Source: Adineta steineri
Taxonomy: Eukaryota; Rotifera; Eurotatoria; Adinetida; Adinetidae
Direction of reading: 5' to 3'
Assembly (NCBI GenBank): GCA_905250115.1
Contig: CAJNOI010000154.1
Span: 152,204 to 216,203, forward strand
Length of the DNA stretch: 64,000 nucleotides
The translations under genes and the position numbers were made by a program. Every line of letters begins with the position of its first letter. Within the stretch, counting starts at the first letter, position 1. This document shows positions 30,001 through 40,267 of the stretch, piece after piece. The notes beneath the pieces are model-generated. The model ran no database searches. It was not told the DNA's origin and saw nothing but the letters and a program-made list of their open reading frames with translations.

Positions 30001-32250
30001 ATTGATATAGCCATCAGTCATTATCAGTTCATTGTTAATGGAACATTTGAAAGACAGAATTACGTCAAACATCGTTTTACTTTACTTTTTTCAAGACTTA
30101 CTGAAATGTTAAGGTTTAAACAAATCCGTTATTTTACTCGTTCAAATATTCTAGAAAATCAACCATATTCAATTCATTTTAATCTCTTCCAATTAAATAG
30201 CAATGAAATAATTGAATTAGGTCGATGGACTTATCCAATCTACTTTGATTTTTTACCTTCATTTCGTTTAGTAAAGTTCTTGAGTTTCCCAGATGAATTT
30301 CTAAATCAAACAAATCATTCTTGTATTAACCATTCATGTCCTTCGAATTCAATCTGTTTACCTATTATTAATCAACAAGATCAATACTATTGTTCATGGC
30401 AAAATGGTACTTATGATGCAAATCAATCTTATGAACCATTATGTATTTCGTATTGTTCATCGAATTCTTTTTGTAAGCCTGAGTATCGTGGATTTTTAAG
30501 TAATCTTGGTCAACCTTTCTGCGTTTGTCCATTAGGTTATTTTGGTCCACGATGTAATTTACGTCATGAAGAATGTCATTCTCAGCCATGTTTCAATAAT
30601 GGTACGTGTTATTTAACATATGATTCAACAGGAGAAAATCCATTTCGATGTGAATGTGAAACAAATTTCTATGGTGATCGATGTCAATGGACAAAATCTT
30701 TCATTGGAATCGATTTGAATATGACTGATCACAAAGCAATAATATCAGTCGTTCAATTTTGTGATGTTTTTAGAACTTCGTACGAAATTCTTGTTCAAGA
30801 CCAACAATTGATCAACGGAATACCATTGACAGTATCATACAATCATCCTTCAATTAAAAAACCAATTCTTGGCATTTTAAAAACCTATGAAGATTTGAAT
30901 CATTTAAACTATTTTATTATTTATTTTTTTCCAAATACTACTCAAATGTATATGATATCAACACCACAACAATGTCCACATGTTATGGTACTTTTGAATC
31001 AAAAGCCATTCGATAATCAAGATGGAATACCTATTCTTTTTAAATATCATCGAATTTGTCAATATTATAAAGATTTATATTGTTTTTATAATGATGATTA
31101 TCTTTGTATATGTGAATTGGATCATCATCGAGCCAATTGTTTACTGCATGATATAAATATTGATCGATGTAATTATTGTTTCTCAAATGGAAAATGTCTT
31201 CGTGGTAGTTTGAAAGATGAGAAAAATTTCTTTTGTATTTGTCCTCGATGTTATCAAGGTGATCGATGTCAATTTTCAATGGAAGCATTTGGTTCAACTA
31301 TTGATTCTCTTCTTTCATCACATTCATTAACAATTTCATTGATCTATATAATCATATCTGGATATCTCTTATTTATTGGATTAATCAATAATATTTGTTC
31401 ATTCGTTACTTTTCAACGATCAACACCACGAAAAGTTGCAATCGGCTATTTTCTTCTCATCAGTACTCTTCTCAATAAATTTTCAATTTTCTTTCTATTC
31501 CTTAAATTTCTCTACAATTTTATTGGATCAGCAGGATGGTTTAATGATGACCGCTTAAATCTTGTTCTATGTAAAATGCTTTCCTATTTTCTTTCGGTTA
31601 CTACTAGATCTTTCTATTGGTTAGCAAGTTGGATAACTATCAATCGATTATTCATTATTCTATGTCCAACCAAAACATTTTTCAAACGACCTTCTATGGC
31701 TAAAATTATTAGTAGTATCACTATTTTCCTTATTTGTCTAATGCATTGCCATGAAATTCTTTCTCATATCATCATTAAACAATCTGATTCAACTGTTTGT
31801 GTAACACATTTTGAAGGTAAATTTATCACTAATTACAATCGTGTGACAACATTTATACATTATTTAATTCCTGTTGCTATCCAAATTATCTCGATTACTT
31901 TGTTAATTTTTCACGTTGCTCGAAGTCGAACAAGATCAAGAGGCAATGCAATCTTTTCTCGATCATTTTTGACAGAACAATTTCTGGCTTTAAAAGAATT
32001 ATATATTACTCCATTAGCAATTGCCATTAGTGCTCTACCACAAATAACACTATCATTTACTTTAGCTTGTCAACAATTAGTTCAATGGCAAAAGCATCTT
32101 CTTCTATGTGCTTATTTATTATCGTATACTCCACAAATTCTTGCTTTTTGTTTGTTTGTTCTGCCATCGACGATCTATAAACAAGAATTTAGTCAAACAT
32201 GGATCGGCCAAAAATTATCTTCGAGGTTTGGAAAACTTTTCGATCGGTGA
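27058..32250 (+). CDS. Large LDLa/EGF-bearing orphan 7TM receptor
   Basis: Exons 27058-27745 and 27809-32250 (63-nt intron, inside an LDLa module) give 1709 residues. A signal peptide (SLITVLFFMNIQARIFLF) is followed by about six or seven LDL-receptor class A modules, recognised by the C-(x)-CDG-x-x-DCxDxSDE pattern (for example DYWLDGDSDCMDGSDE and QWLCDGEWDCSDASDE). Spacer regions and at least four EGF-like modules with the end pattern CxCxxxxxGxxC come next (near residues 920, 1140, 1190 and 1390). The last 310 residues hold seven membrane spans starting LTISLIYIIISGYLLFIGLI. The usual DRY position reads INR and the TM7 motif reads LPSTIY. LDLa modules bind Ca2+ and lipoprotein or peptide ligands; the ligand here is unknown. 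Surface receptor, full length. Confidence 0.88.
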
Positions 32251-32404
32251 GAAAATGGTCCATTACACCTGTAAAGGATAACATTTCTAAACATTGTTAT
32301 AGATGCTTTTTTCTATAAGAAAAATGATTTGGAAAAATGGATAAATGGTATTTGATGTGAGAAAAATACTTTTTATATATTACTTATATACATATACAGG
32401 AGAA

Positions 32405-32489
32405 TCTTGAGGGTGTGGGGTGTTGGTGTGGGTGTCTCTACATATCTTTTATTCGCACCCATACCCACATTCACACCCACACTCTCCTC
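32405..32489. repeat. TGTGGG-type palindrome, 155 nt after the receptor stop
   Basis: CTTGAGGGTGTGGGGTG against CACACCCACACTCTC. Confidence 0.85.
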
Positions 32490-32732
32490 GATCCTCAATT
32501 ATTCGATACCCCAGTCAAATTGAAAATTTTAAAAGAAAAGACTCATGTTGTATACCTTCTTTTATAATGAAAAAAATATAGTTGGAAATTTTCACTGATA
32601 ACTTGATATTTCATCGTCGAAAAGTCTTTTATTAGTCATCAACAAAAACATGCGCAGTCGCTCTCATTCTCCAAGTAGTGATAAAGGCACAGAGAAAAAA
32701 ACTCGATAAGACGAACAGTAAAAACCATTTTG

Positions 32733-32804
32733 ATAGTGGGTGTGAATGTTAAAGAGGATATAGTAGGAGAAAAGATTATGACATCCACACCCACACCCTC
32801 AAGA
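32733..32804. repeat. TGTGGG-type palindrome
   Basis: Short left arm AGTGGGTGTGAATG; intact right arm ATCCACACCCACACCCTCAAG. Confidence 0.75.
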
Positions 32805-32944
32805 ATTATTTTGATTGCCATAAAGTATTCCCGTGTACATACATCATCAATTTAGAGGATCGTTAATTAGTTGAGTGATGATGAAAATGTAAGAAAAGAA
32901 AAAAAAAAGAATTTGTATTGACAACAAAAATAACCTTTAAAGAA

Positions 32945-33211
32945 GACTAAAGGTAGTATTTTTTATTTTCATAGCACAGAACAAAAAAAGAAAGAACAAA
33001 ATAAACAAAAAAAATATGAATGCAATCTTTATTATTCTTATCATCTGAATCTGCTTCAATCTGTTTTGCTTTATGCTTGATATTGAAGATGAAAAAAGAA
33101 ATTTCATTGATATTACTGCAATTCTTTTTTTCTGACATAGGAAGCGAAATAATTTATAATACTTAGTCAATATACATGACGCATATTTCTTGCATAATAA
33201 TACCAGAAATT
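32945..33211. repeat. 267-bp direct repeat, copy 1
   Basis: Matches 34796-35062 over the same length, with about six substitutions and no indel. A palindrome abuts its right end. Confidence 0.93.
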
Positions 33212-33275
33212 GAGGGTGGGTGTGGGTGTGCGTAATGGATGTATGAGATAACAACGCCCATCCACACCCTCAAAA
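33210..33275. repeat. TGTGGG-type palindrome
   Basis: TTGAGGGTGGGTGTGGGTG against CCATCCACACCCTCAA. It starts exactly where the 267-bp repeat ends. Confidence 0.8.
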
Positions 33276-33403
33276 ACATGAGCATTTTTCTAAATGCTCT
33301 AAAAATTCTTAGATTCAACCAAAACCGTATGAATTTAGTAGAAAAATGCTTGTCTGAACGTGCTCTATGAAATGATATATGATTCAATGTGTCTGTGAAT
33401 AAA

Positions 33404-33456
33404 AAGTCCTAATGGGCTAATTGTGCTTCTTATACGCCCCCGTCCTTTCCGTCACT
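33404..33456. repeat. Short dispersed repeat with AATGGGCT...CCCCCGTCC
   Basis: The inverse of 36964-37010, as judged by AGCCCATTA, TAAGA, CACAA and GGACGGGG in the same order. It may be the end of an unrecognised element. Confidence 0.45.
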
Positions 33457-33565
33457 TCCTTTTCCTTGTTGATAAGAATCATGAGATTACAGAGTGATGA
33501 TTCACTTCATTGCGATTTTTATTTGGACAAAGGAGAAAGAGGTCTCTGATAACGCTTGGTGACAC

Positions 33566-33573
33566 TATAAATA
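33566..33573 (+). promoter_or_regulatory. TATA box of the Cys/His/Arg-rich gene
   Basis: TATAAATA, about 30 nt before a likely transcription start near 33598. A donor (TTAA|GTAAGT) at 33629 suggests a short 5' leader exon spliced to 33877. Confidence 0.6.
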
Positions 33574-33746
33574 CTCTATTCTCAGCAGCTTTCTCATTTC
33601 AGAGCACTGCTTAATCAAGTCAATTAAGTAAGTTATATCAAATGATCTATCTAGATTTACAACATATCTTTCGGATGTTGTTCTTACACTTTTCTCACTC
33701 ATCGTCGAGCGAGAACTTATAGAACACTATGAAGTTGTGAAACTCA

Positions 33747-33789
33747 GTAGGATGTGAGTATAAGAGAAATACACTCACGCTCACCCTAG
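33747..33789. repeat. TGTGGG-type palindrome in a 5' leader intron
   Basis: AGGATGTGAGTATAAG against CACTCACGCTCACCCTAG, inside the presumed intron 33629-33876. Confidence 0.55.
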
Positions 33790-33901
33790 TTTATCACGAT
33801 CATCTGAACAGACTTCTTATAAAATCATCATCTATGCCCTGTATGATTTTGTGACTGCCTATTATTTTCATTTAGAACCTCAAGAATTTTCTGTATCTAA
33901 C

Positions 33902-34441
33902 ATGAACCACCAACTTCCTTGTAATGGTAGTCGTTGTGACAAATGTGGCATGTGTCGTGATTGGCATTTTAATGGTGACCGAAACACGTGGAATTGGTTC
34001 TGCAATTGCAGAAATGGGAATGCGAATGCGAATGATTTGACTCGCTGGCGCGGTCATGAACACAATTATCGTGACGGTCATGACCACATCCATCGTGACA
34101 ATCGTGATGATCGTGAGTGTCATGAATGTCGTGATGGTCGTCAGTGTTATGAATGTCGTACCGGTCGTATGTGTCGTGAGTGCCATGACTGTCGTCACGG
34201 TCGTATATGTCGTGAGTGTCGCGACTGTCCTGATTGTGGTGCCTACAAGCTTTTTACAAAAGCTGCTGGCGCTACCTGTATTGGCTTTCGTCGTCATTCT
34301 GGTCTTGGTATTGGTGTTCCTGGCACTTATCTTAATAATTATGGTGATGACGATATTGTTCTTGTTGCTGCTGGTAATGATGTTATTGGTCGTGCTTCTT
34401 ATTTTGGTGGTGGTCATTTATGTATCTGTGAGATGCACTAA
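33902..34441 (+). CDS. Cys/His/Arg-rich small protein, putative metal binder
   Basis: 179 residues from ATG 33902, chosen because a leader intron probably ends at TTTCATTTAG (33876). The central part repeats a C-x-E-C-R-x-G-R pattern: RECHECRDGRQ, CYECRTGRM, CRECHDCRHGR, ICRECRDCPDC. The spacing suits zinc or other metal binding. Upstream are NGSRCDKCGMCRDW and a His/Asp-rich run (HEHNYRDGHDHIHRDN). The C-terminal 60 residues are Gly/Ala-rich and not Cys-rich (AAGATCIGF, GLGIGVPGTY, FGGGHLCICEMH). No signal peptide or membrane span. Codons are unlike those of neighbours, with many CGT and TGT. Family unknown. The whole gene sits between two 267-bp direct repeats. Confidence 0.75.
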   Translation: MNHQLPCNGSRCDKCGMCRDWHFNGDRNTWNWFCNCRNGNANANDLTRWRGHEHNYRDGHDHIHRDNRDDRECHECRDGRQCYECRTGRMCRECHDCRHGRICRECRDCPDCGAYKLFTKAAGATCIGFRRHSGLGIGVPGTYLNNYGDDDIVLVAAGNDVIGRASYFGGGHLCICEMH

Positions 34442-34742
34442 CATTCTGTATAATAACATGACATGCTAATGTTGTAATATTTCTATATTTAAGCCAAGAT
34501 TTACGATTGAATAAAAATTGTAGATGAACGATAAAACGACCTCGACTTCCAGTCGCATGTAGACCTAGTGTGTGCATAAGATTCTTTCAATTGCAGACTC
34601 GATGGATGTTTGCTTTGCTGCATATTCAGTTAAAATGAATTAAAAAATAGATAAATAAATGCGTAAAACTACATAAAACTAATTTTTATAAGTTTAGCAT
34701 GTCAAATCGTATTAAATAATATAGAGTGCCATAATAAGAAGG

Positions 34743-34795
34743 AAGGGTGTAGGTTTGAATCTTGTTTAATTATACCCACATTCAAATCTACATTC
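34743..34795. repeat. TGTGGG-type palindrome, worn
   Basis: AGGGTGTAGGTTTGAA against TACCCACATTCAAATCTAC. It abuts the start of the second 267-bp copy. Confidence 0.6.
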
Positions 34796-35062
34796 GACTA
34801 AAGGTAGTATTTTTTATTTTCATAGCACAGAACAAAAAAAGAAAGAACAAAATAAACAAAAAAAATATGAATGCAATCTTTATTATTCTTATCATCTGAA
34901 TCTGCTTCAATCTGTTTTGCTTTATGTTTGTTATTGAAGATGAAGAAAGAAATTTCATTGATATTACTTCAATTCTTTTTTTCTGACATAAGAAGTGAAA
35001 TAATTTATAATACTTAGTCAATATACATGACGCATATTTCTTGCATAATAATACCAGAAATT
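34796..35062. repeat. 267-bp direct repeat, copy 2
   Basis: Pairs with 32945-33211. It ends 30 nt before the TATA box of the F-box gene, so it may serve as that gene's upstream promoter region. Confidence 0.93.
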
Positions 35063-35091
35063 TCTTTTGACTCATTTCAATTCATTTCGTA

Positions 35092-35097
35092 TATAAA
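35092..35097 (+). promoter_or_regulatory. TATA box of the F-box gene
   Basis: TATAAA, 24-29 nt upstream of ATG 35121. Confidence 0.5.
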
Positions 35098-35120
35098 ATG
35101 AGTAAACCATCTTGACAAAC

Positions 35121-35888
35121 ATGACGTTTAATATGTCGTATATTTCAATATTTGAATGTTTACCGAATGAATTAATTATTGGTATTTTTGATTATTTGGA
35201 ACCAGAAGATAATTTTCAATCATTTTTTAATTGTAATATTCGTCTTCGAAAGTTAGTCAAACAATATGTATCATACAATCGTCATGAACTTGATAAAGAT
35301 ATTACAAGATTTTCAACGTTACATAGTTGGTATAAACATTTGAATTTTATTAATGGTGGTGTAATATTCTATTTAGTGCCATTAAAGGGTGAACAAGAAC
35401 GTTATGAATTCGATCCACGTATTTCAGATTATAATGGTATTCATTGGCATTTCACAGAAGGGAAAACTATGTCACTACCTGATAAACGAATAAAGAGAAT
35501 TAGTCGAAAATATCCAATTAAACTTAATCCAATATTTGCTACTCATGGACAAGGTTTTTCATTTTTTGGGAAAGATAGTCGAGATTTTATTCGTCATTAT
35601 TATCCATCACAATTTGAATTCTTGACAACGACTCTTTTTTGTGAATTATATATGAGTATGCATAAAGACTATGAATATTCCGAAGATATCAGAACAATAC
35701 GAAAATCTATCATCGAAAATGAACGTAAACGTTTACGAAATGTTATACGACAAGCTGCTCATTCTATATGGAAAGAAATACAAGCGTTAGAAGATATTAA
35801 TATACTTGATATTATGTATGGTCAACAAACGGCAGGATCAGTTATAAGAGTATCGCTTAATGAACTTGATTTATTACGATATAAATAA
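35121..35888 (+). CDS. F-box protein, bdelloid-type
   Basis: 255 residues, single exon, starting at the ATG that follows ACAAAC. The F-box covers about residues 8-45 (FECLPNELIIGIFDYLEPED, FNCNIRLRKLV). It would bind Skp1 and recruit a substrate to an SCF ubiquitin ligase. The rest shows no LRR or WD repeats; it has a globular middle (GGVIFYLVPLKGEQERYEF) and a basic helix (RKSIIENERKRLRNVIRQAA). Substrate unknown. It faces an F-box/LRR pseudogene on the other strand, with a palindrome between. Confidence 0.8.
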   Translation: MTFNMSYISIFECLPNELIIGIFDYLEPEDNFQSFFNCNIRLRKLVKQYVSYNRHELDKDITRFSTLHSWYKHLNFINGGVIFYLVPLKGEQERYEFDPRISDYNGIHWHFTEGKTMSLPDKRIKRISRKYPIKLNPIFATHGQGFSFFGKDSRDFIRHYYPSQFEFLTTTLFCELYMSMHKDYEYSEDIRTIRKSIIENERKRLRNVIRQAAHSIWKEIQALEDINILDIMYGQQTAGSVIRVSLNELDLLRYK

Positions 35889-35963
35889 AACTATTCAATT
35901 TTCATGTCAATGTTCGACTCCTGATTATGTGCAATGGACTTTTTTACAACACTAGAAATAATT

Positions 35964-36030
35964 TCTAGAGTGTGGGTGTGAGTGTAGTTGCAGACAGACG
36001 AGAGAGGAAACACTTACACCCACCTTCAAC
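35964..36030. repeat. TGTGGG-type palindrome between convergent genes
   Basis: CTAGAGTGTGGGTGTGAGTG against CACTTACACCCACCTTCAA. The spacer contains GAGAGAGGAAACAC. Confidence 0.75.
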
Positions 36031-36118
36031 AGAATATTATTTTTTTAAAATTTAAAAACTTGAAAATTAAAACAATGCAATGTAAAATCTTGTCTTATTA
36101 TGAAATATATATATGTAT

Positions 36119-36840
36119 TTAATTTTGATTAATCCAAATAATTAAACTATACGGTCGGTCATCATTGCCTAAACTAGCAGTCATATATAATCCAAGTTTT
36201 TCTATTTCTTTTCTAATCGATAATATTTGATCAATTTTAGAACATCGATAAGTTCGTATATACGTTAATTTGGGTAAATATTTGATTAAATATATAGTCT
36301 CTAATTCATTTATAGAACATTTAATTTGTTCAAGATTAGAGAATATTCTACAGAATTGTTCTAATTGACCTGAATTCTCAAATGCTGTATACGATAAATT
36401 CAATCTTTTAATATATTTATTTAAATATTTGCATAGTTCATCATTGTCGAACCAACATATTAAATCAGATAATTTAGTTTTTAAAGATGTCAATTGTGTT
36501 GTCGGTTTTAATATTTCCTTAAATAAATCTATTGTTTCAAATCGTAAACCATCTAATCTAATAGAGTTAAATGTTTAATATTTGATAAATTAACCACTGT
36601 TTGAAGATATTTTATCTGTGAGTATCGCATTTCAATATTATCAAGAGAAAGCAAAAGTGGAGGGCCTAGTGATAATGAATTAATATTAGAAAAATAACAT
36701 TGATTGATTTCTGTTAAGTTTTCAAGATTGATTGTTAATTCTTTTACATTCTTAAATGTATTGATATGATTAATTGATTCATTATAATATCTATTTGTAT
36801 TTAACTGAAGTTTAAAATTATCAAATGCATATAGTATTGT
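36119..36840 (-). pseudogene. F-box/LRR-family pseudogene
   Basis: The C-terminal 124 codons are open (36119-36493) and read as Leu-rich repeats (NLEQIKCSINELETI, YLPKLTYIRTYRC). Upstream the same protein continues in two frames: VKELTINLENLTEINQC to IKHLTLLD, then DGLRFETIDLFKEIL in another frame, so one frameshift lies near 36560. Another break is likely near 36838. The F-box start itself is not found. It is related to the bdelloid F-box proteins with irregular LRRs. Probably a dead copy. Confidence 0.6.
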
Positions 36841-36963
36841 ATAAATTTATATTGAATTGGTTGATATGGAATATTCTGTATACCAATGATGTTCATTGCA
36901 CCAAAAACTATTTTGAAACTATTTTCATCAATATTCATTTCTTGATTATTATTGATTTGAAAG

Positions 36964-37010
36964 TTAAAGGACGGGGACCGTTAAGACCACAAATCAGCCC
37001 ATTAACTTTT
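36964..37010. repeat. Short dispersed repeat GGACGGGGACCGTTAAGACC-type
   Basis: Inverted relative to 33404-33456; both share GGACGGGG, CACAA and AGCCCATTA. Confidence 0.45.
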
Positions 37011-37199
37011 CATTGGGAAATCGCTTTGGAAACTACATAGGATACTAGATCTTCGCGAGGCGAACATTTTGATGTCATTTTTGATAGATTTTAATGATAC
37101 TTGTACGTATCAATTTGAGTTATCTTTATATACCATTTTTCTAGCTCTGAGGACGTACTATTTCGACTATATCTCGACTAAACCCAAATACCTGTTTGG

Positions 37200-37250
37200 C
37201 TGTGGGTGTAAGCGCGGGCTGAAAGTATGGATGATCACACCCACCCTCAA
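37200..37250. repeat. TGTGGG-type palindrome, worn
   Basis: CTGTGGGTGTAAGCG against ATCACACCCACCCTCAACG. Confidence 0.65.
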
Positions 37251-37259
37251 CGATTTACG

Positions 37260-38275
37260 TCAGCAGAATTTGATTTGTTCACCTATGTCAATACCATGAC
37301 TATAGTCTATTCACAATTGAAATATGATATTGAAAAAAACTTCTGATGTTGGAACATGTTAATAGATGAAATATAATAAATACAAAGATCACATCCGAAC
37401 AAACAGAACAAAATGATTTTTGATGATAATGACGACAGCAACGTTTATCGAAGGCACGTACTTGCTAAAGTTGTTATGAGTAATAATTGCTTACAAAGTT
37501 ACAGTAATAATGAAATAATCCGATGATTAAATTGATATTTAGATTGATTAAAATAGCTCCGTAGCATTTATCTATTTCAGTTATAATCAGAGGCGAAATG
37601 AACTGTTTGAAGGTGTGAGTGTTGATTTCGGTTCCATCTTTACACACAACGTGGATATTAGATTTGAAACCACACATCTGTGTGATGTCTCGGAGAAAAT
37701 TCGCCACGTCGTGATAAACATCTTTTCTTGAGATATGTTTAGCGAGTTTTCATGGAGAAAGAAACTGAAATATTCAACGAAAACTTCTTAAATCTAGAAA
37801 TAAAGTACGTGACTAGAAACGAGTCCTGACAAAATAGATTTAAATAAAAAAACATCAACATAGTCATGCCTTGTTCATCGACGTCAATCGTTCATTGATC
37901 ATGATAGCTGATACTTTATTTTAGGTGAAGACACGTTCGTTGATTAATTTTCTTTTCTCGTTATCACGTTCTTCTGTACTAATAGCAAAGGATTTTTCTA
38001 AAAAATCAAAAAATTTATTTCTTCATTTCGAATCTAAATTTCATCTTGTATCTTTTGAAATAAATAAAAATCGAATGAAAAATATCAGATAATATAACCA
38101 GTTCTTTTCGTTATTCAAATCTGAAATCGATTATTTTTTTTATCTTTAACTAGAACTTCTCGAGAACCGTGTTTTTCTCTTTGTGTCATGTTGAGAGAAA
38201 GGAATGAGAGAAAAAACAGATATATAAATGGAGAATCTACAATGAGTGTCATTTGGTTGTCATCGAAGGCGAAGA
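37260..38275. other. Intergenic; one weak open frame
   Basis: A minus-strand frame at 37474-37707 (SNIHVVCKDGTEINTHTF) faintly resembles the start of a BTB domain but is too short to support. Otherwise nothing is seen. Confidence 0.35.
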
Positions 38276-38342
38276 CCATCTTGAGGGTGTGGGTGTGAGT
38301 AACACTTTTTTACATCATCATCCATCCACACCCACCTTCAAG
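38276..38342. repeat. TGTGGG-type palindrome
   Basis: CCATCTTGAGGGTGTGGGTG against CACACCCACCTTCAAG. The spacer CATCATCATCCAT is shared with 22950-23021. Confidence 0.85.
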
Positions 38343-38545
38343 TATTGTATGTATGCGCTAAATACGAGTGATGTCATTTATTTCATTCTAAGGATATGTG
38401 CATTATCTACACAAGCTTTTTTGTTTCATTTAAGAGTGACTATATCTTATTCATCTCTTGTCATACTACAAAAAGCACTTTGGACGTGAATCAGCATGTG
38501 TCTTACACATTTCTGTAAATTTTAGCATTATCACCATACTATATC

Positions 38546-38555
38546 TATATATAAA
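38546..38555 (+). promoter_or_regulatory. TATA box
   Basis: TATATATAAA, 41-50 nt upstream of ATG 38596. Confidence 0.5.
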
Positions 38556-38595
38556 GCTTTTGTTCAAGAAGATTGGAAAGAAATAAGTCGTACAT

Positions 38596-39884
38596 ATGGC
38601 AAGTAACAATACTGTTTCAAATAATGTTACTACTGAAGATTACTCCACATCTATTTCACCAGTATGGACAGTCCCAATAGATTCTACTTTAACTTCGGAT
38701 AAATCTGTGTTACCATTTAACACAAATCTGGAACTGCAAACTTACGATACATTTATCAGTCAATCTGCATCTGACATCGATGATCTCCCACCAAACTATT
38801 TTGATGTATCAATTGTGCCTAATGGAGCTGTTTTATTTCATAATGATGTTCCTCCATATACAGAAGCATCCAAAGCAGAAATAGAACGTAATCGAAAAGG
38901 TGTACTTTCATTTGATCAACTTATTGATAAAAATCCTGATCAATTATGGCTTTATTTCATGACTTATCTCAATGAGAAACCGAAATTAGATGTCAATATT
39001 CGTGGTTATTATATAGAGGTATTTGTACTTTCAACAAATGCGTCAGAATAAATATTTCGCTGAATCTAGATAATTTCTGTCATGTGTATCTTTTCTGTTT
39101 GTAGTATTATACAGAGAGGGAAAGTTATCGACACACTAAAGGTAACTGGCAAACTCGTACTATAACAAAGTCCCGTATTGTGACTGAGTTCTATTTTTCC
39201 ATTGATTTATCACCTTACATTTGTGAACATTGGTGGCGTGTTGCTGTTATTCCATCGGCAAAGGCAAAAGTGGCTGGCGAAACTGTTACATTAAGAGATG
39301 CTCTTGAACAATATACACTTTCGAATAAGAAAATCAAAGAAATAATATTGCAAAAGCAGCTACATGGCTGGAATCAAGAAGAATTAAAAAATAAACTTAT
39401 TGCATTAGTTCGTTCAACTGGTTATCAGAATAATATTTCTGTCGTAAGTATAACAGTAATACTAACCGTTTGAGATTGAAATTACTAGGATAATACAGAG
39501 AATTTTCCAAGGGATTACTTACTAATTTAGATAAATTTTGTTACTATAGAACTGAAAGGGTTAAATCGTAATGAAATTTATTTTTCATTTATTTTCTAGA
39601 CCTATCATGCATTCAATTATCAAATTGTCGCTCGTTCATCTTCAAAACTTAGTCGTTTTGCTAATTCAACTGTGGCTCGTGTCTTGTGTTGTATTTCCTG
39701 CTTATGTCTTATTTTTGGCCCTATTTATTATTGCTTACGTAGCATAGGTTCAACACGAGATAATATTATCGCCGAATATATGACTATGAAACCAGTTGGT
39801 ACTTTCCTTCGACTTAATGCTCAAATGATTATTGATGCAGTGATTCAGCGTTCACATAAATCTTATATAGCACGTTTTGCGTAA
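38596..39884 (+). CDS. PPxY-motif membrane-associated protein, uncharacterised
   Basis: Exons 38596-39018, 39105-39443 and 39600-39884, all phase 0 with GT-AG, give 348 residues. The N-terminal 85 residues are Ser/Thr-rich and carry PPNY and a nearby PPYT (SDIDDLPPNYFD, NDVPPYTEAS), candidate WW-domain ligands such as for Nedd4-type ligases. The middle reads VNIRGYYIEYYTERESYRH, then TEFYFSIDLSPYICEHWW, a pattern I associate with uncharacterised fungal proteins that have PPPY-type N-termini. One hydrophobic stretch (VLCCISCLCLIFGPIYYCL) near residue 280-298 may be a membrane span or hairpin. Function unknown. Confidence 0.8.
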
Positions 39885-40105
39885 CTATGGTACCATTGTC
39901 TTTATTATTTTAATGATTTGAGTGAAAAAAAATGTTTTCAAAAAAAGTTATATTTAAAAAGATAAATAAAGAAATCTATTTCCTATGTAATTCGTTTGAC
40001 TTTATCCAAGTTTTTCTGAAAATAAATGGTATAATTCATACTAATCAAGGTAAAATAAAGAAAGATCAGATATTGTGTAATAAACAATGGCTTATGTTGA
40101 GAATA

Positions 40106-40176
40106 TAGGGTGCGTGTGTGAATAAGATTAGTGCTAGCAATAACCAGATACAGACCCATCCACATCCTCAAGATGG
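40106..40176. repeat. TGTGGG-type palindrome between convergent genes
   Basis: TAGGGTGCGTGTGTG against CCATCCACATCCTCAAGATGG. Confidence 0.7.
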
Positions 40177-40267
40177 TTTGAAATAGTGCACTTAAAATCA
40201 GACAGCAATAAAAAAATGCCAAGACGGAACAATTATCTTTATGCATTGATTAAAAGTAAACAGAAAT

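Noticed and set aside
33872-34417. 181-codon minus-strand frame opposite the Cys-rich gene
   Set aside because: Thr/Ile-rich shadow produced by the biased codons of the plus-strand gene.
32945-35062. The 267-bp direct repeats as terminal repeats of an LTR-type element
   Set aside because: The ends are not TG...CA, no primer-binding site or polypurine tract is seen, and the interior encodes no element protein. A segmental duplication explains it better.
37474-37707. BTB-like fragment on the minus strand
   Set aside because: Only about 20 residues look similar and no further BTB strands follow; reported only as a weak frame.
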